From Blastopirellula sp. (GTDB taxonomy: Bacteria > Planctomycetota > Planctomycetia > Pirellulales > Pirellulaceae): DNA of 64,000 nucleotides. Of the stretch, positions 27,506-36,748 are shown one piece after another (within the stretch, counting starts at the first letter, position 1; every line of letters starts with the position of its first letter). Where the stretch lies: NCBI GenBank assembly GCA_002733575.1, contig NVWB01000003.1, positions 39,197 through 103,196 of the forward strand, read 5' to 3'. A program made the translations under genes and the position numbers. The notes beneath the pieces are model-generated. The model saw only the letters and a program-made list of their open reading frames with translations, searched no databases and was not told the origin of the DNA.

Positions 27506-29353
27506 TTATTCTTTTTCTTGCAAAGGTTGATCTTTGATCCAGTTATTTTTAAGCATCCAGTATATCACAAGCATCACCGCTGCCATCGATAGATAGGCAA
27601 TTGCCAGGTAAATCGGTGTTTGCCCCGCTGAAGCCGCCGGAAAGACCGGGGGCTGCCATTGGTACTGATATTTCGTGAAAAGATAATCTTTGAACGAATC
27701 GGGCATCCAGATTAACAAGGCAGGGCTGCCGGGAAGCGGTGAGTGAATGATCCCGAATAAACTAAAGAACCCGCACAACGCCAAACTACCAGCTGCCGCC
27801 AGCATTCGCCGATCAATAATAAAGGCCAATGCCGAAGCCCAAAGTAAGCTGGTGAGAATGAATCCGCCAGATAGCATGTGTAATGTTTGCAGTTTAATTG
27901 CTGTTTGAGTGTTGTGTTGGTGGCCTTGTTTGTCTTGCTCCATAATTTGTCCTTGACTGTAATCAAGAACTTTGCCGGTTGATTGTTTTAGATCGGCCAG
28001 CGCTTTTTGGGCTTCAGGGTTGTCTTGAATATGCTCTTCGATAGCAGCCACATTTCCGGAAACTTCAAACGAAAGCCCTGTGTATTGGCCCTGTAAGTCA
28101 CCAACAAATGCCATCACAAGCGCCGCCAATGCGGGAATACAGGCCAGAGACACCGCCGCATAATGACGCTTGGGTGTCGCTCTGAAACTTTGAGCTGTGA
28201 TTTCTAAGCCGATGAAGACCAAGATCGGAAATACGGTAGGCTTGGGAATCAGCCAATAGAGATAGCCAAAGTAACCCAACAGCCCGGCTCCACCGACAAA
28301 CAACGCGGTTGCCAGCGTGTAAGCCGCACGACCACCCATCGCTTTATAAGCCGGATGACCAATGTAAGGCGTGGTTTGAATGACCCCGCCACACAGCCCG
28401 GCGATTAACGTAGCAAACGCTTCGACCCCGATCACTGACTTGGTATCGTACTCATCGCCGGAAGCGGCCGCACTTTCAACGCAATCAATTCCGCCAATTA
28501 CCGTGCCTAAGGCAAACGGAATAACTATCGGTAGATATTGGAGCGTATCGCCCATGCGTCCGATCCACTCGAATCTAAACACGGCCAGCCAATCGGTTGG
28601 CAGCAAACCTTCGCGAGGATTAAAGCCCATCGACTCTGGTTCTGCCCCGAGAATCCCCAGCCCAGCCATGATGTAATAGATAGTTCCCGAGACCACCAAG
28701 GCAGCTAACGCACCAGGGATTTGCTTGGGTAAAGGAATCCTTGCGACAAGTGTTGTCAGAATGATAGCAAGGGCCGTCATTCCGACGATGGGGTAATGCA
28801 AAGCTTCGACAAACGGTATGAAGCTGATCAGAACCAGCGCGATTGCGGCCAGTGAACCCAAGAGCCCGGCCCTGGGGACCATCTTCCTGACCCAGCCTGA
28901 ACCGATAGCACAAACAAATTTGAAGATGCCACTAATCACGATGGCACAAATGCCAATATGCCAGGTGTAAGTGGCTGCTAGATGTTCTAGAACAGCCGGG
29001 TCCATGGCTTCGGAGGTCTGAAATATTTTCAATCCGTGCATATAAGCTGGTCCCAAAACGAAAAACACCATGCCAAAGGTGCTGGGAGTATCAAGCCCTA
29101 AAGGCATAGCAGTTATATCGTTACGGCCTGTTCTCTTTGCTAATCTGAAGGCCATATAGAAGAAGAGCAAATCGCCAATCAGGACGCCAATTGCAGTGCC
29201 TGGCACCATATGACTAATTGCAAACTTTGTAGGAAAGTGAAAAACCGTTGCTAGCAGTCCAATCGTTAAAAGCAGATCGGCGATATTGTCTAACATCAAG
29301 CCAAAGAAGGCGTTAACGTCTCCGAGAGCCGCCCATTTGTATTTATTTTTCAT
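27506..29353 (-). CDS. NCS2-like (xanthine/uracil-type) membrane permease
   Basis: The 615-aa product has about twelve or more hydrophobic segments. It opens with 'GDVNAFFGLMLDNIADLLLTIGLLATVF' and contains 'NDITAMPLGLDTPSTFGMVFFVLGPAYMHGL', 'LPIVIPFALGTVIGGIDCVESAAASGDEYDTKSVI' and 'AGLCGGVIQTTPYIGHPAYKAMGGRAAYTLATALF', which resemble the nucleobase-ascorbate/AzgA transporter fold. The cargo is unknown. A soluble loop at about 430-490 is unusual. I chose the ATG at 29353; the longer frame would overlap the promoter region of the divergent sigma gene. It forms an operon with the methyltransferase. Confidence 0.8.
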   Translation of the reverse strand: MKNKYKWAALGDVNAFFGLMLDNIADLLLTIGLLATVFHFPTKFAISHMVPGTAIGVLIGDLLFFYMAFRLAKRTGRNDITAMPLGLDTPSTFGMVFFVLGPAYMHGLKIFQTSEAMDPAVLEHLAATYTWHIGICAIVISGIFKFVCAIGSGWVRKMVPRAGLLGSLAAIALVLISFIPFVEALHYPIVGMTALAIILTTLVARIPLPKQIPGALAALVVSGTIYYIMAGLGILGAEPESMGFNPREGLLPTDWLAVFRFEWIGRMGDTLQYLPIVIPFALGTVIGGIDCVESAAASGDEYDTKSVIGVEAFATLIAGLCGGVIQTTPYIGHPAYKAMGGRAAYTLATALFVGGAGLLGYFGYLYWLIPKPTVFPILVFIGLEITAQSFRATPKRHYAAVSLACIPALAALVMAFVGDLQGQYTGLSFEVSGNVAAIEEHIQDNPEAQKALADLKQSTGKVLDYSQGQIMEQDKQGHQHNTQTAIKLQTLHMLSGGFILTSLLWASALAFIIDRRMLAAAGSLALCGFFSLFGIIHSPLPGSPALLIWMPDSFKDYLFTKYQYQWQPPVFPAASAGQTPIYLAIAYLSMAAVMLVIYWMLKNNWIKDQPLQEKE

Positions 29354-29599
29354 GTTGTTTTGACTTTCGGCACACTGTTTGCAATTTATCTCTCTCGTGA
29401 GTTTAGGAAGCCTTGTGGCGCCTGTCAAATCGGCGGAGACTCTTACCCAATAGATTCTGCATTATTGCGAAATCATGGTAGGATACCCGTTAGTGCGACG
29501 TGGACAGATGCCCGAATTTCTGGATGTTTGCAAAAACATGGCAGAAATAGGCTGTTTTTCAGGAAGATTCTCGAACCGTCGCTGGAATGTCACGTAGAA

Positions 29600-30259
29600 A
29601 TGATGACTGCAACGCTAGATATGACGCAAAGCACCTCCGAATTTCCCGTAGTTCAACCGCAAACCGATGAGCAATTGCTGATCGGATATCGGCAATCGGG
29701 AGACCGCGATCTGTTTACGCAGTTAGTTGAACGTTACGAACGTGAGTTGTTTAACTACTTACGTCGTTATTTGAATGACACCGAAATGGCGGAAGACGTA
29801 TTTCAATCGACTTTTTTGCAAGTCCATTTGAAATGCGAATCCTTTGAGGAAGGTCGACGTTTTCGCCCTTGGTTGTATACCGTTGCAACCAATCAAGCGA
29901 TTGATGCTCAACGACGCAACAAGCGTCATAAGATCGTGAGCCTAGATCGTGGCGGATCGAGTCAAGACTCTGACGATATTGGAACCATGGTTGATCTATT
30001 GGTCAGCAGTGATCCAACTCCGTTGAGCTTGGTAGACCAAGATGAGCGACAAACGATTATTCGTGATGCCGTGAATCAACTGCCTGAAAACCTAAAACAA
30101 GTCGTAGTTCTCGTGTACTATCAAGGACTGAAGTATCGAGAAGCTGCTGATGTGTTAGGGATTCCGGTAGGTACCGTAAAGAGCCGGTTGCATTCAGCCG
30201 TGCTCAAATTAACCGAATCCTGGAACTCTGCTTACGCAAGTGAAGACAACGATGCGTGA
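29600..30259 (+). CDS. ECF-type RNA polymerase sigma factor
   Basis: The 219-aa product has sigma-70 region 2 (LFTQLVERYERELFNYLRRYLNDTEMAEDVFQSTFLQVH, then FRPWLYTVATNQAIDAQRR). It also has region 4 (INDAV-like 'IRDAVNQLPENLKQVVVLVYYQGLKYREAADVLGIPVGTVKSRLHSAV') and no region 1 or 3. The frame is open back to 29360, but the upstream 80 residues look non-coding, so I chose the ATG at 29600; 29603 and 29621 are alternatives. Its stop overlaps the start of the next gene by 8 bases, and that gene codes a putative membrane anti-sigma partner. Confidence 0.93.
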   Translation: MMTATLDMTQSTSEFPVVQPQTDEQLLIGYRQSGDRDLFTQLVERYERELFNYLRRYLNDTEMAEDVFQSTFLQVHLKCESFEEGRRFRPWLYTVATNQAIDAQRRNKRHKIVSLDRGGSSQDSDDIGTMVDLLVSSDPTPLSLVDQDERQTIIRDAVNQLPENLKQVVVLVYYQGLKYREAADVLGIPVGTVKSRLHSAVLKLTESWNSAYASEDNDA

Positions 30260-31262
30260 TCAAATGCTTGGGTACCTATTGGGTGCCTTAGATGAAGACG
30301 AAACTCGTGAAGTTCGTCAACTCATTGAAAGCCAACCTGAAATTCAAGATGAATTCAATCGGCTCAAAAAACATATCGACAACCTGGAAAACAGTTGGGA
30401 CGATGTCCCTGCTCCATCAGGTTTAGCCGCAAAAACCTGCGGATTACTTGATGATCCAATCGCTGCACAAGCGATGCTGTTGGAAAAGGGCTCTCCCCCA
30501 GAAGAGTCTATCGATGACCGCCCAACGCCTAAAAGCACTGGTTTTTTCGATTCCATCACCAGCGGGCGTTCTCAGTTCACGCTGCTTGATTCGTTAGTGG
30601 CCCTGGGTGCCTGCTTGGCAGCGGCTGCCATTTTCTTTCCTGCGTTGGCTGGTTCACGCATGCTGGCAAATCGCTTGCAGTGCGAAAATCAATTGAGACA
30701 GGTTGGAGTTGCATTGCAAAAATATGCCTACAGTTCACCACTTAATGAATATCCATCCATCACAGCAAAGGGACCGTTTTCTGCTGCTGTTACCTTTGGA
30801 CCGAAATTAATTGCCAATGGCTATCTACAAAACGAAAACGTCCTTTCATGTATGCCTTCACAGAGAAATAATGATCTAAAGCCATTCCCTTCGATGGAAC
30901 AACTCAGGTCAGCAGACCTCAAAGATCTGCCGGAGCTTCATGCGAGATTAGACCCTGTTTATAACTACAATCTTGGCATGCAAAAGTCCGGTAAAATCTC
31001 TCCACCACAATTTAAAGGGCGATCTCACTACCCACTGGCCTCGGATGTTGTGTTTATCAGTGATGCTCGTGCATCAGATGATTCGATTTCAACGCTCAAG
31101 CATGGTGGCCAGGGCGTTAATGTCCTCTTTGACGATGGTACCGTTCGCTTCTTCAAGCTTAACACCAAAGATGCACCTAAGATGATTCCCCAATACTTCA
31201 TCAACGATGATGGCGTGATGGGGCCAGGGCTCTCGGAAGAAGATCCTGTACTAGGTCATTGA
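30252..31262 (+). CDS. Anti-sigma-like membrane protein fused to an H-X9-DG (DUF1559/pseudopilin-like) domain
   Basis: The 336-aa product starts with an anti-sigma-like helical domain (LGYLLGALDEDETREVRQLIESQPEIQDEFNRLKKHI). A TM helix at about 113-137 (LLDSLVALGACLAAAAIFFPALAG) follows, then a pseudopilin-like helix 'NRLQCENQLRQVGVALQKYAY' and near the end 'HGGQGVNVLFDDGTVRFF', an H-X9/10-DG motif of planctomycete DUF1559 proteins. The start overlaps the sigma gene stop, so expression is coupled. The cytoplasmic part probably holds the sigma factor. The outer domain may sense something at the envelope (inference). Confidence 0.82.
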   Translation: MRDQMLGYLLGALDEDETREVRQLIESQPEIQDEFNRLKKHIDNLENSWDDVPAPSGLAAKTCGLLDDPIAAQAMLLEKGSPPEESIDDRPTPKSTGFFDSITSGRSQFTLLDSLVALGACLAAAAIFFPALAGSRMLANRLQCENQLRQVGVALQKYAYSSPLNEYPSITAKGPFSAAVTFGPKLIANGYLQNENVLSCMPSQRNNDLKPFPSMEQLRSADLKDLPELHARLDPVYNYNLGMQKSGKISPPQFKGRSHYPLASDVVFISDARASDDSISTLKHGGQGVNVLFDDGTVRFFKLNTKDAPKMIPQYFINDDGVMGPGLSEEDPVLGH

Positions 31263-31468
31263 AGTTCTCATCCCTTCCGCTTAATTCAATAATCTACCTA
31301 AATTATGCATCAAGTTGCTGTTTGAGTGGAAAATTCAAAAAAATAGGGTTTCTTTGCGAAAAGTAACGAAAACTGACTATCAGGATCAGAAATATCTGAT
31401 AAATTGCGTAAAAGCTATGTAATAGCTCTCTTTCCCCCCTCGCAAGATTTACAAAGGATTGGCCGCAA

Positions 31469-31714
31469 ATGAGCAGCCTTTCAACCCAAATATCAGAAGC
31501 TGACCGCAAAATCCTCATCAAGGATTCTGTGCGAGTAGGCTTTTTTCTTGTATCGGGCTTAGGTCTCTTACTCGGGACCACCGTTGGCTTGGTTTCTGGT
31601 GACAACCTGCTCTGGCAAGCAGCAGGAATTAGCTTTGGTGGTGTATTGGGCATGTTTGGCGGGCTGTTTTATGGCCTTCGTCAGTACGGACTACGATATT
31701 TCGGGCAACGATAA
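31469..31714 (+). CDS. Small two-TM membrane protein
   Basis: The 81-aa product has a polar N-terminus (MSSLSTQISEADRKILIKDSVR), two glycine-rich hydrophobic helices (VGFFLVSGLGLLLGTTVGLV and AGISFGGVLGMFGGLFYGL) and a basic aromatic tail (RQYGLRYFGQR). The reverse-strand frame at 31303-31653 is its shadow. Gly-x-x-x-Gly spacing suggests tight helix packing or oligomer formation. The family is not recognised. Confidence 0.65.
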   Translation: MSSLSTQISEADRKILIKDSVRVGFFLVSGLGLLLGTTVGLVSGDNLLWQAAGISFGGVLGMFGGLFYGLRQYGLRYFGQR

Positions 31715-31958
31715 TTCGGGCAACGATCAGTTCAGCAACTTGTCACCGAACCAGTTTCTGTAAATCATCGCTAGTTTCTCTGCCTGATTCATGCTCTATC
31801 GATTCACCAAGAACAGCATTTGATTCTTTTCTGATTCATCCATGTTGTCTATCTGCCACGCTGCATGAAATTCTGTTTGTGTAAGTATTCTCTCTTGATT
31901 TCCATAACCTGCTGAACATCCATAGGTTAGGTGTTTTCAGTGAAATCAGTTTCCTCTT

Positions 31959-31973
31959 TGGCACGGTCGTTGC
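31959..31973 (+). promoter_or_regulatory. Sigma-54 (RpoN) -24/-12 promoter
   Basis: TGGCAC-N5-TTGC is followed by TTTT. The invariant GG (31960-31961) and GC (31972-31973) are separated by exactly ten bases, matching the RpoN consensus at every key position. Transcription should begin near 31985, about 160 bases before the 288-aa gene. Confidence 0.75.
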
Positions 31974-32038
31974 TTTTATCTGTTTCACCAATTCGTTGGA
32001 TCTACTTCTCCTCAGCGAATTGTCTCTCCGATGGTTGG

Positions 32039-32076
32039 ATGCAGGAGAGCCTTTGTCCCCTCAGGCTCTCCTGCAT
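32039..32076 (+). promoter_or_regulatory. Perfect 14-bp hairpin in the leader of the 288-aa gene
   Basis: ATGCAGGAGAGCCT at 32039-32052 pairs perfectly with 32063-32076 across a 10-base loop. Only a weak U-run follows, so it may be an attenuator, an mRNA-stability element or the end of a small RNA rather than a simple terminator. It sits between the sigma-54 promoter and the start codon. Confidence 0.6.
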
Positions 32077-32147
32077 TTCCATGGAAACGAGACCTCTAAA
32101 TCAGCTTAATACTTTTCGTCTTATCTCTAACAGAAATTATCATCCTG

Positions 32148-33014
32148 ATGCACGCACGTGAACAAGTCCAACTGGCGGCCCTTCTTGCAACTCACGCCCC
32201 GATTCAACTTCGTACCATGCAGCAAGTCTCTTCTAATGGGTTAGAGCAATACTGGACCTCGTCAAAATGTCGCTTAGATCGATGGGGATTGCAACTCAAG
32301 GCCCATCGCAATGTGATTCAATCAGCCAGTGCTGATCAGTTGAGCGAACCCTGGAAGTTGATCACGCCTGTGTTAGAGGAGATTATGATCAGCGATATTT
32401 TGACGCGTGTTTGGACTTCGCTTTGCATTACCTTTGATCATATTCATCAAACTGAAAGTGCGGAGCCAGTGGCTCGCAGTGTTTATATTGGTCACCTCGA
32501 AGCCAGAAATCGGGCACTCAATATGATGGTCTATGGACGGGGGCTAGATGCAGAATCGGCTGTAAAATTAAATCGACTACGCCGCCGCACTGAGCGTTGG
32601 ACTGACATGCTGCTAGGGTACATTGCGGTTGAGTCAGATATCGAAAACTTGGGGCACGATACAGAACGTGTTGAAGAGTTCTCCAAAGATATCCGTGAAC
32701 AAAAGCAACATAATTTTGCCGATGCTGCTTGGCCGTTGTTGCTATCGTCGGCCATGGATGCCTTTAGTTCAAGTGCAACAAACGCAGTGGCCCATGGAGA
32801 TTTGAACCGAAAGATTGCAGCGTCTATTATGAGCTGCTTTGGGCCAGAGATGTTCGATTCGACCGGCGTAATTCGATCTTTGTGGGAAGTGCGGATCTCG
32901 AATGTAGCGGACGATGCACAAGGCATGGTCGAGGAACTTCTTTCGTTTGAAGACCCTGCCTCGGTTCAGCGTGATATTGGTATCTCACTACCCCAACCAC
33001 AGCAACGCTTCTAG
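32148..33014 (+). CDS. Unknown helical protein behind a sigma-54 promoter
   Basis: The 288-aa product is predicted soluble and mostly helical, with no signal peptide. Conspicuous stretches are 'LLATHAPIQLRTMQQVSSNGLEQYWTSSKCRLDRWG', 'RSVYIGHLEARNRALNMM' and 'LNRLRRRTERWTDMLLGYI'. I do not recognise the family. The ATG at 32148 lacks a clear Shine-Dalgarno sequence; the ATG 23 codons further in is possible. A sigma-54 promoter and a strong hairpin lie upstream. The gene ends 4 bases past the stop of the oppositely directed DUF1501 gene, a tail-to-tail overlap. Confidence 0.75.
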   Translation: MHAREQVQLAALLATHAPIQLRTMQQVSSNGLEQYWTSSKCRLDRWGLQLKAHRNVIQSASADQLSEPWKLITPVLEEIMISDILTRVWTSLCITFDHIHQTESAEPVARSVYIGHLEARNRALNMMVYGRGLDAESAVKLNRLRRRTERWTDMLLGYIAVESDIENLGHDTERVEEFSKDIREQKQHNFADAAWPLLLSSAMDAFSSSATNAVAHGDLNRKIAASIMSCFGPEMFDSTGVIRSLWEVRISNVADDAQGMVEELLSFEDPASVQRDIGISLPQPQQRF

Positions 33015-34327
33015 AATAGTTCCTTGATCAGCTCGCCACCTTTGACCAAGGCCAGCGGCTGGTCTTTGTCGGTCACGTATTCTTCATGAGGATCAAGCCC
33101 TAGAATATGACAGAAACTGACGTACAAATCTTGAACGCCCACCGGTCGGTCTGAAACCGAAACGCCTTCCTTGTCTGTTGCCCCGATCACTTGCCCGGTT
33201 TTGACCCCGCCGCCTGAAAGGCAAGTGATCCATCCATCCGAGTAATGTTCTCGACCGCCATCGGGTTTGAATTTTGGCGTGCGTCCGAATTCGCCCATCC
33301 AAACGACAAGCGTATTCTCTAACATGCCCCGTTGCTCAAGGTCTTTCAACAAAGCCGCATAGCCAGGATCGCTTTCGCCGGCCAGTAAGGGGTTTTCGAC
33401 GTGTCCTTTTTTGTGCGTGTCCCAACCGGCATCTCCAACCGAGCCAGTGCTGAAGACCTCGACAAAGCTAATACCTGTTTCCACCAGACGCCGTGCTAAC
33501 AAGCAACCTTGCCCAAATGTGGTCCGGCCATATTCGTCTCGCAACGCACTCGGTTCTTTATCAAGCCGAAATGCATCTAGCTTAGGACTCAACATAAATC
33601 GGCTGGTTTGATCATAAATTTCCGACTTTTCATTGACCCTGTCTGACCCGCCAGACGCGGCAAACTGTTTATCAAGCCGCGCTGAAAGTGCCAGCCGGCG
33701 TTGAAGTCTTTCGGCGGAAATGTTGGTGAGCACATCTTCTGGGAGTTTACCTGGTGTATTGATTTTGAAGGACTCATAGCGAGGGCCTAATACGCCTGAG
33801 TTGACATCGCGGGGGGTAATTCGTGGTTTGCCAATTCTTACAAATGCTGGTAAATCAAAAGTTGGATCCCAACGATCCCGCGCAACCACCGAGCCCCAAG
33901 TAGGGTACTGAATGGAAGGATTTATAGGATAGCCAGTACGAACCAACTTGATCGCACGAAAATGGTCTCGTTCTTCACTTTTCATCGAGCGAATCAGGGC
34001 AATCTTGTCCATCACCTCGGCAGTCTTCGGAAAATTTTCCGAAATCTGCACGCCGGGCAAATTGGTCGGGATAGCACCTGTCGGGCCTTGGTACTGGGAA
34101 CCAACTTTAGGATTGAATGTTTCAAACTGGCTAGGGCCACCATCCATCCATAGCAAGATCATCGACTTGCCTGACTTACGCAATTCGTCTGCGCGGGCAA
34201 TCATCATGTCTCGCCATGAGAGAGTCATGGCTGTTGCGGCCGACCCGGCCATTAACTGACGCATAAAACCACGACGACTTGTGACGCCGGAACGGTCGTT
34301 TTGAAGATTCCAAAATGGTTGAATCAT
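33011..34327 (-). CDS. DUF1501 protein with Tat-type signal (second copy)
   Basis: The 438-aa product starts with a twin-arginine signal (TSRRGFMRQLMAGSAATAMTL). It carries the DUF1501 blocks 'KSMILLWMDGGPSQFETFNPK', 'HFRAIKLVRTGYPINPSIQYPTWGSVVA', 'ARRLVETGISFVEVFSTGSVGDAGWDTHKKG', 'VVWMGEFGRTPKFKPDGGREHYSDGWITCLSGGGV' and 'VQDLYVSFCHILGLDPHEEY'. It is related to but well diverged from the copy at 22569. It lies 46 bases downstream of its DUF1549/DUF1553 partner. Exported; substrate unknown. Confidence 0.93.
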   Translation of the reverse strand: MIQPFWNLQNDRSGVTSRRGFMRQLMAGSAATAMTLSWRDMMIARADELRKSGKSMILLWMDGGPSQFETFNPKVGSQYQGPTGAIPTNLPGVQISENFPKTAEVMDKIALIRSMKSEERDHFRAIKLVRTGYPINPSIQYPTWGSVVARDRWDPTFDLPAFVRIGKPRITPRDVNSGVLGPRYESFKINTPGKLPEDVLTNISAERLQRRLALSARLDKQFAASGGSDRVNEKSEIYDQTSRFMLSPKLDAFRLDKEPSALRDEYGRTTFGQGCLLARRLVETGISFVEVFSTGSVGDAGWDTHKKGHVENPLLAGESDPGYAALLKDLEQRGMLENTLVVWMGEFGRTPKFKPDGGREHYSDGWITCLSGGGVKTGQVIGATDKEGVSVSDRPVGVQDLYVSFCHILGLDPHEEYVTDKDQPLALVKGGELIKELF

Positions 34328-34373
34328 AATAGTTCTGATCTCAATTGAAATGCGTAAAGGGATCGTCAGTAAG

Positions 34374-36527
34374 TCAGCGACGTGTTGTAAATTCGGCAGA
34401 GTTCAACAGGCTCCAAAGTAAGTCTTCATAGGCTTCATTGCGGTTTTCTGTTGAAGCGATGAAATCAAGAGAAACTCGCATGTCACTCTCGGTTGGTTTG
34501 CGGGCCAGAATGTTGACAAACAATCGTTCAATGGCATGGCGATCATCCTTTGAGTTCTTCAGGATTTCAGCCAGTTTGGTATCTGAGTTTTTCTTCGCAT
34601 TCACTTCGGCCTGTAGCTGTTTATTGTTCATCATGTACATTGCTTGCTGCATCGTTTGCGGCCGAAAATCTTTGCCCAAGGAAGGATCGTATCCAAAGGC
34701 CTCGTTGATAAGATCTCGAGTGCTTTTGGCAGGGGGCGGAAAGCGAACAGTCTCAGTTTCCTTCCCTCGTTCTCCCTTGACGTTTTGCAGTTGAATGGAG
34801 ACCGCCAGCGAATCAAAGATCTCATCGCCACGAAGCTTTTTAGGCGTAGCTGCCGACAACAGCCCTAGGGTACTGCCATCTCGATTAAGATCTCGCTGAT
34901 ACGTTTTGGTGTTCATCATCAATCGAATCAGAGACTTGGCATCGTAATCAACCGAGATGAAATAATCGCCCACTGCGTTGTGCAATTCTGGAAAGCTGGA
35001 ATAGCCAGACTCATCAGAGATGTCATCAATTGGATCGCACAAGGCTTCATCCATCAAACGGTCCCAGACTCGGTTCACAAATGCCTTGGCGAACATTTTG
35101 TTATCACGCGAGGTGATCCAGCGAGACAAATTGGTTCGACGTTCAATATCCGAAATCCCTTTGGTTAGTTCATCTCCTTCAAAGACCGCAGGCATCATTT
35201 CTTTTCCGGTCTCCGGCATTTTATGTTCACCGGAAGTCTTACTCGAAACCTTGATTTGATTGCTGTCATTCCAGGGTAACTCGGCCTTGGTTCTGACAAA
35301 GAAGGCCGCCATTTGATGAAAGCGTTCTTGCGGGATGTCAACAAAAGGATGGTCGTGACATTCGGCACATTCGATTTGAGTTCCGAGGAATATGCGTGTT
35401 GTTTCTGATGCTAGGCGAGATGTGTCGGCCTGATGAAACCCGACAAAGAAAGCGGCCGGCACATCGGCAACTTTGCCGCTGCCTGTTAGTATCTGGTACG
35501 CGATATCATCCCAACCTGTGCCGGCGTTTAACTCTTCGCCAATCCATTTCTTGGGTGTATCATAATTCAAAAAGGTAAGCTGAGGCTGTGGAATGCGGTA
35601 GCTGAAAACATCGCTCCAATAATTGGCCCAGTTGTTTCCATAGCTGGGGGAATCGAGCAAACGATCAATCAACTTCGAGCGTTTATCAGGCGAGTGGTCT
35701 TGAGCGAACTCCATCGTTTCTGCTTCCGAAGGCATCCGGCCAATGACATCTAAAGTGGCCCGACGAAGAAACTGTTCGTCATCGATGATATCGGTCGTTT
35801 TTTCGATTCGAGCTTCCTTTTCGATCAGTTGATCTAGCTGATTCGAAGTGAATGAGACTCGGTCTGTATCGGACAGTGCCCCTCGAACAAAAGCTGGTGC
35901 TTTTTCAAGAATACTGGCCGGTTTCTTTTTTGCCGCAGGCTTTTTTACTGCGTTCGCCGCAATGGCCACTGGTTTAAACTTGGCCAGTTGTTGTTCCTCC
36001 TCTTTTGAAACAATCAGCAGGGCATCAATAATCACAATGCCTTTGGCATCTTGGTTGCTGATGGTAACTTCTAGTTTTTGATCGGCTGAGAAGGAGAACT
36101 CGCCTAGTAAATGAAAGGAAGCAGGCCCTTCTGGTTTCTTTCGCTGATCAAGCCGTATCTCTTCAATTCCATCGACATGCTTAATAGAAATCGGCACTGC
36201 TGCCGCACGACTCGATGCGCTGTTGTACGATAAATAAATTGAGTAATAGCCTGATGCGGGAAGCTCGGTTTCAAACAGAACCGATTTGCTTTCTTTACTT
36301 GTGGGATCAGAAAGTTGCCCACTATGAATATATCCCTGTCCGACATACGGCTTCGCGTGTGTCGAATCATGCCACTTGCCAGTCTTTTTAGCTTCTTGGT
36401 CATCAAGCAAAATCCCAGGCAGTTTGCTGGTATCAAGCCGGTCCTTGGCCCAAAGAAGTGACGGGGCACTCGTTGAGAGTAAGGCGACCGATAATGTGAG
36501 GACAAAGACCCGCATTAATCTTTTCAT
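34374..36527 (-). CDS. DUF1549/DUF1553 protein with N-terminal golvesin-like domain
   Basis: The 717-aa product has a signal peptide (VFVLTLSVALLSTSAPSLLWA). Instead of the cytochrome c domain of the 24330 gene it has a beta-sandwich at about residues 35-178 (LPGILLDDQEAKKTGKWHDS, VLFETELPASGYYSIYLSY, IIDALLIVS) that resembles the golvesin/xanthan-lyase C-terminal module. DUF1549 follows (IIDDEQFLRRATLDVIGRMPSEAE) with one CxxCH (CAECHDHPFVDI), then DUF1553 (NRVWDRLMDEAL, MYMMNNKQLQAEV, FVNILARKPTESDM). It is probably periplasmic and is paired with the downstream DUF1501 gene. Confidence 0.9.
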   Translation of the reverse strand: MKRLMRVFVLTLSVALLSTSAPSLLWAKDRLDTSKLPGILLDDQEAKKTGKWHDSTHAKPYVGQGYIHSGQLSDPTSKESKSVLFETELPASGYYSIYLSYNSASSRAAAVPISIKHVDGIEEIRLDQRKKPEGPASFHLLGEFSFSADQKLEVTISNQDAKGIVIIDALLIVSKEEEQQLAKFKPVAIAANAVKKPAAKKKPASILEKAPAFVRGALSDTDRVSFTSNQLDQLIEKEARIEKTTDIIDDEQFLRRATLDVIGRMPSEAETMEFAQDHSPDKRSKLIDRLLDSPSYGNNWANYWSDVFSYRIPQPQLTFLNYDTPKKWIGEELNAGTGWDDIAYQILTGSGKVADVPAAFFVGFHQADTSRLASETTRIFLGTQIECAECHDHPFVDIPQERFHQMAAFFVRTKAELPWNDSNQIKVSSKTSGEHKMPETGKEMMPAVFEGDELTKGISDIERRTNLSRWITSRDNKMFAKAFVNRVWDRLMDEALCDPIDDISDESGYSSFPELHNAVGDYFISVDYDAKSLIRLMMNTKTYQRDLNRDGSTLGLLSAATPKKLRGDEIFDSLAVSIQLQNVKGERGKETETVRFPPPAKSTRDLINEAFGYDPSLGKDFRPQTMQQAMYMMNNKQLQAEVNAKKNSDTKLAEILKNSKDDRHAIERLFVNILARKPTESDMRVSLDFIASTENRNEAYEDLLWSLLNSAEFTTRR

Positions 36528-36748
36528 AACGGCAAGACATCCTTAAGGAGCACCCTCGGTAAGGTAGGGACATATCGTGGCCCGAGAGTAAAGAATCTAA
36601 GTCTGTAGTCTACTCGATTTATGACCCCAAAGTCAATAAAACAAAGGACTTACTGTTGATATACTCGGCAAACGGCGGGCATAAGGGAAAGAAATCTTCC
36701 GCTGAGAGATTGAATTATCGAAATTCATAGCCTAAATTCGCTAACTGA

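Larger units (their letters stand above)
31715..32147. other. Intergenic region with a sigma-54 promoter and strong hairpin
   Basis: No gene is seen in these 433 bases. They hold a near-perfect sigma-54 promoter at 31959-31973, a perfect 14-bp hairpin at 32039-32076 and an adjoining 12-base palindrome TTTCCATGGAAA at 32076-32087, all upstream of the 32148 gene. The rest is AT-rich without recognised features. Confidence 0.5.

Noticed and set aside
29360-29599. 80-residue N-terminal extension of the ECF sigma factor
   Set aside because: The sequence has no sigma-factor character, would begin almost at the permease start, and a good ATG exists at 29600 just before region 2.
31931-32161. 76-aa plus-strand frame
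   Set aside because: It covers the sigma-54 promoter and the hairpin, has no start site and no protein-like pattern.
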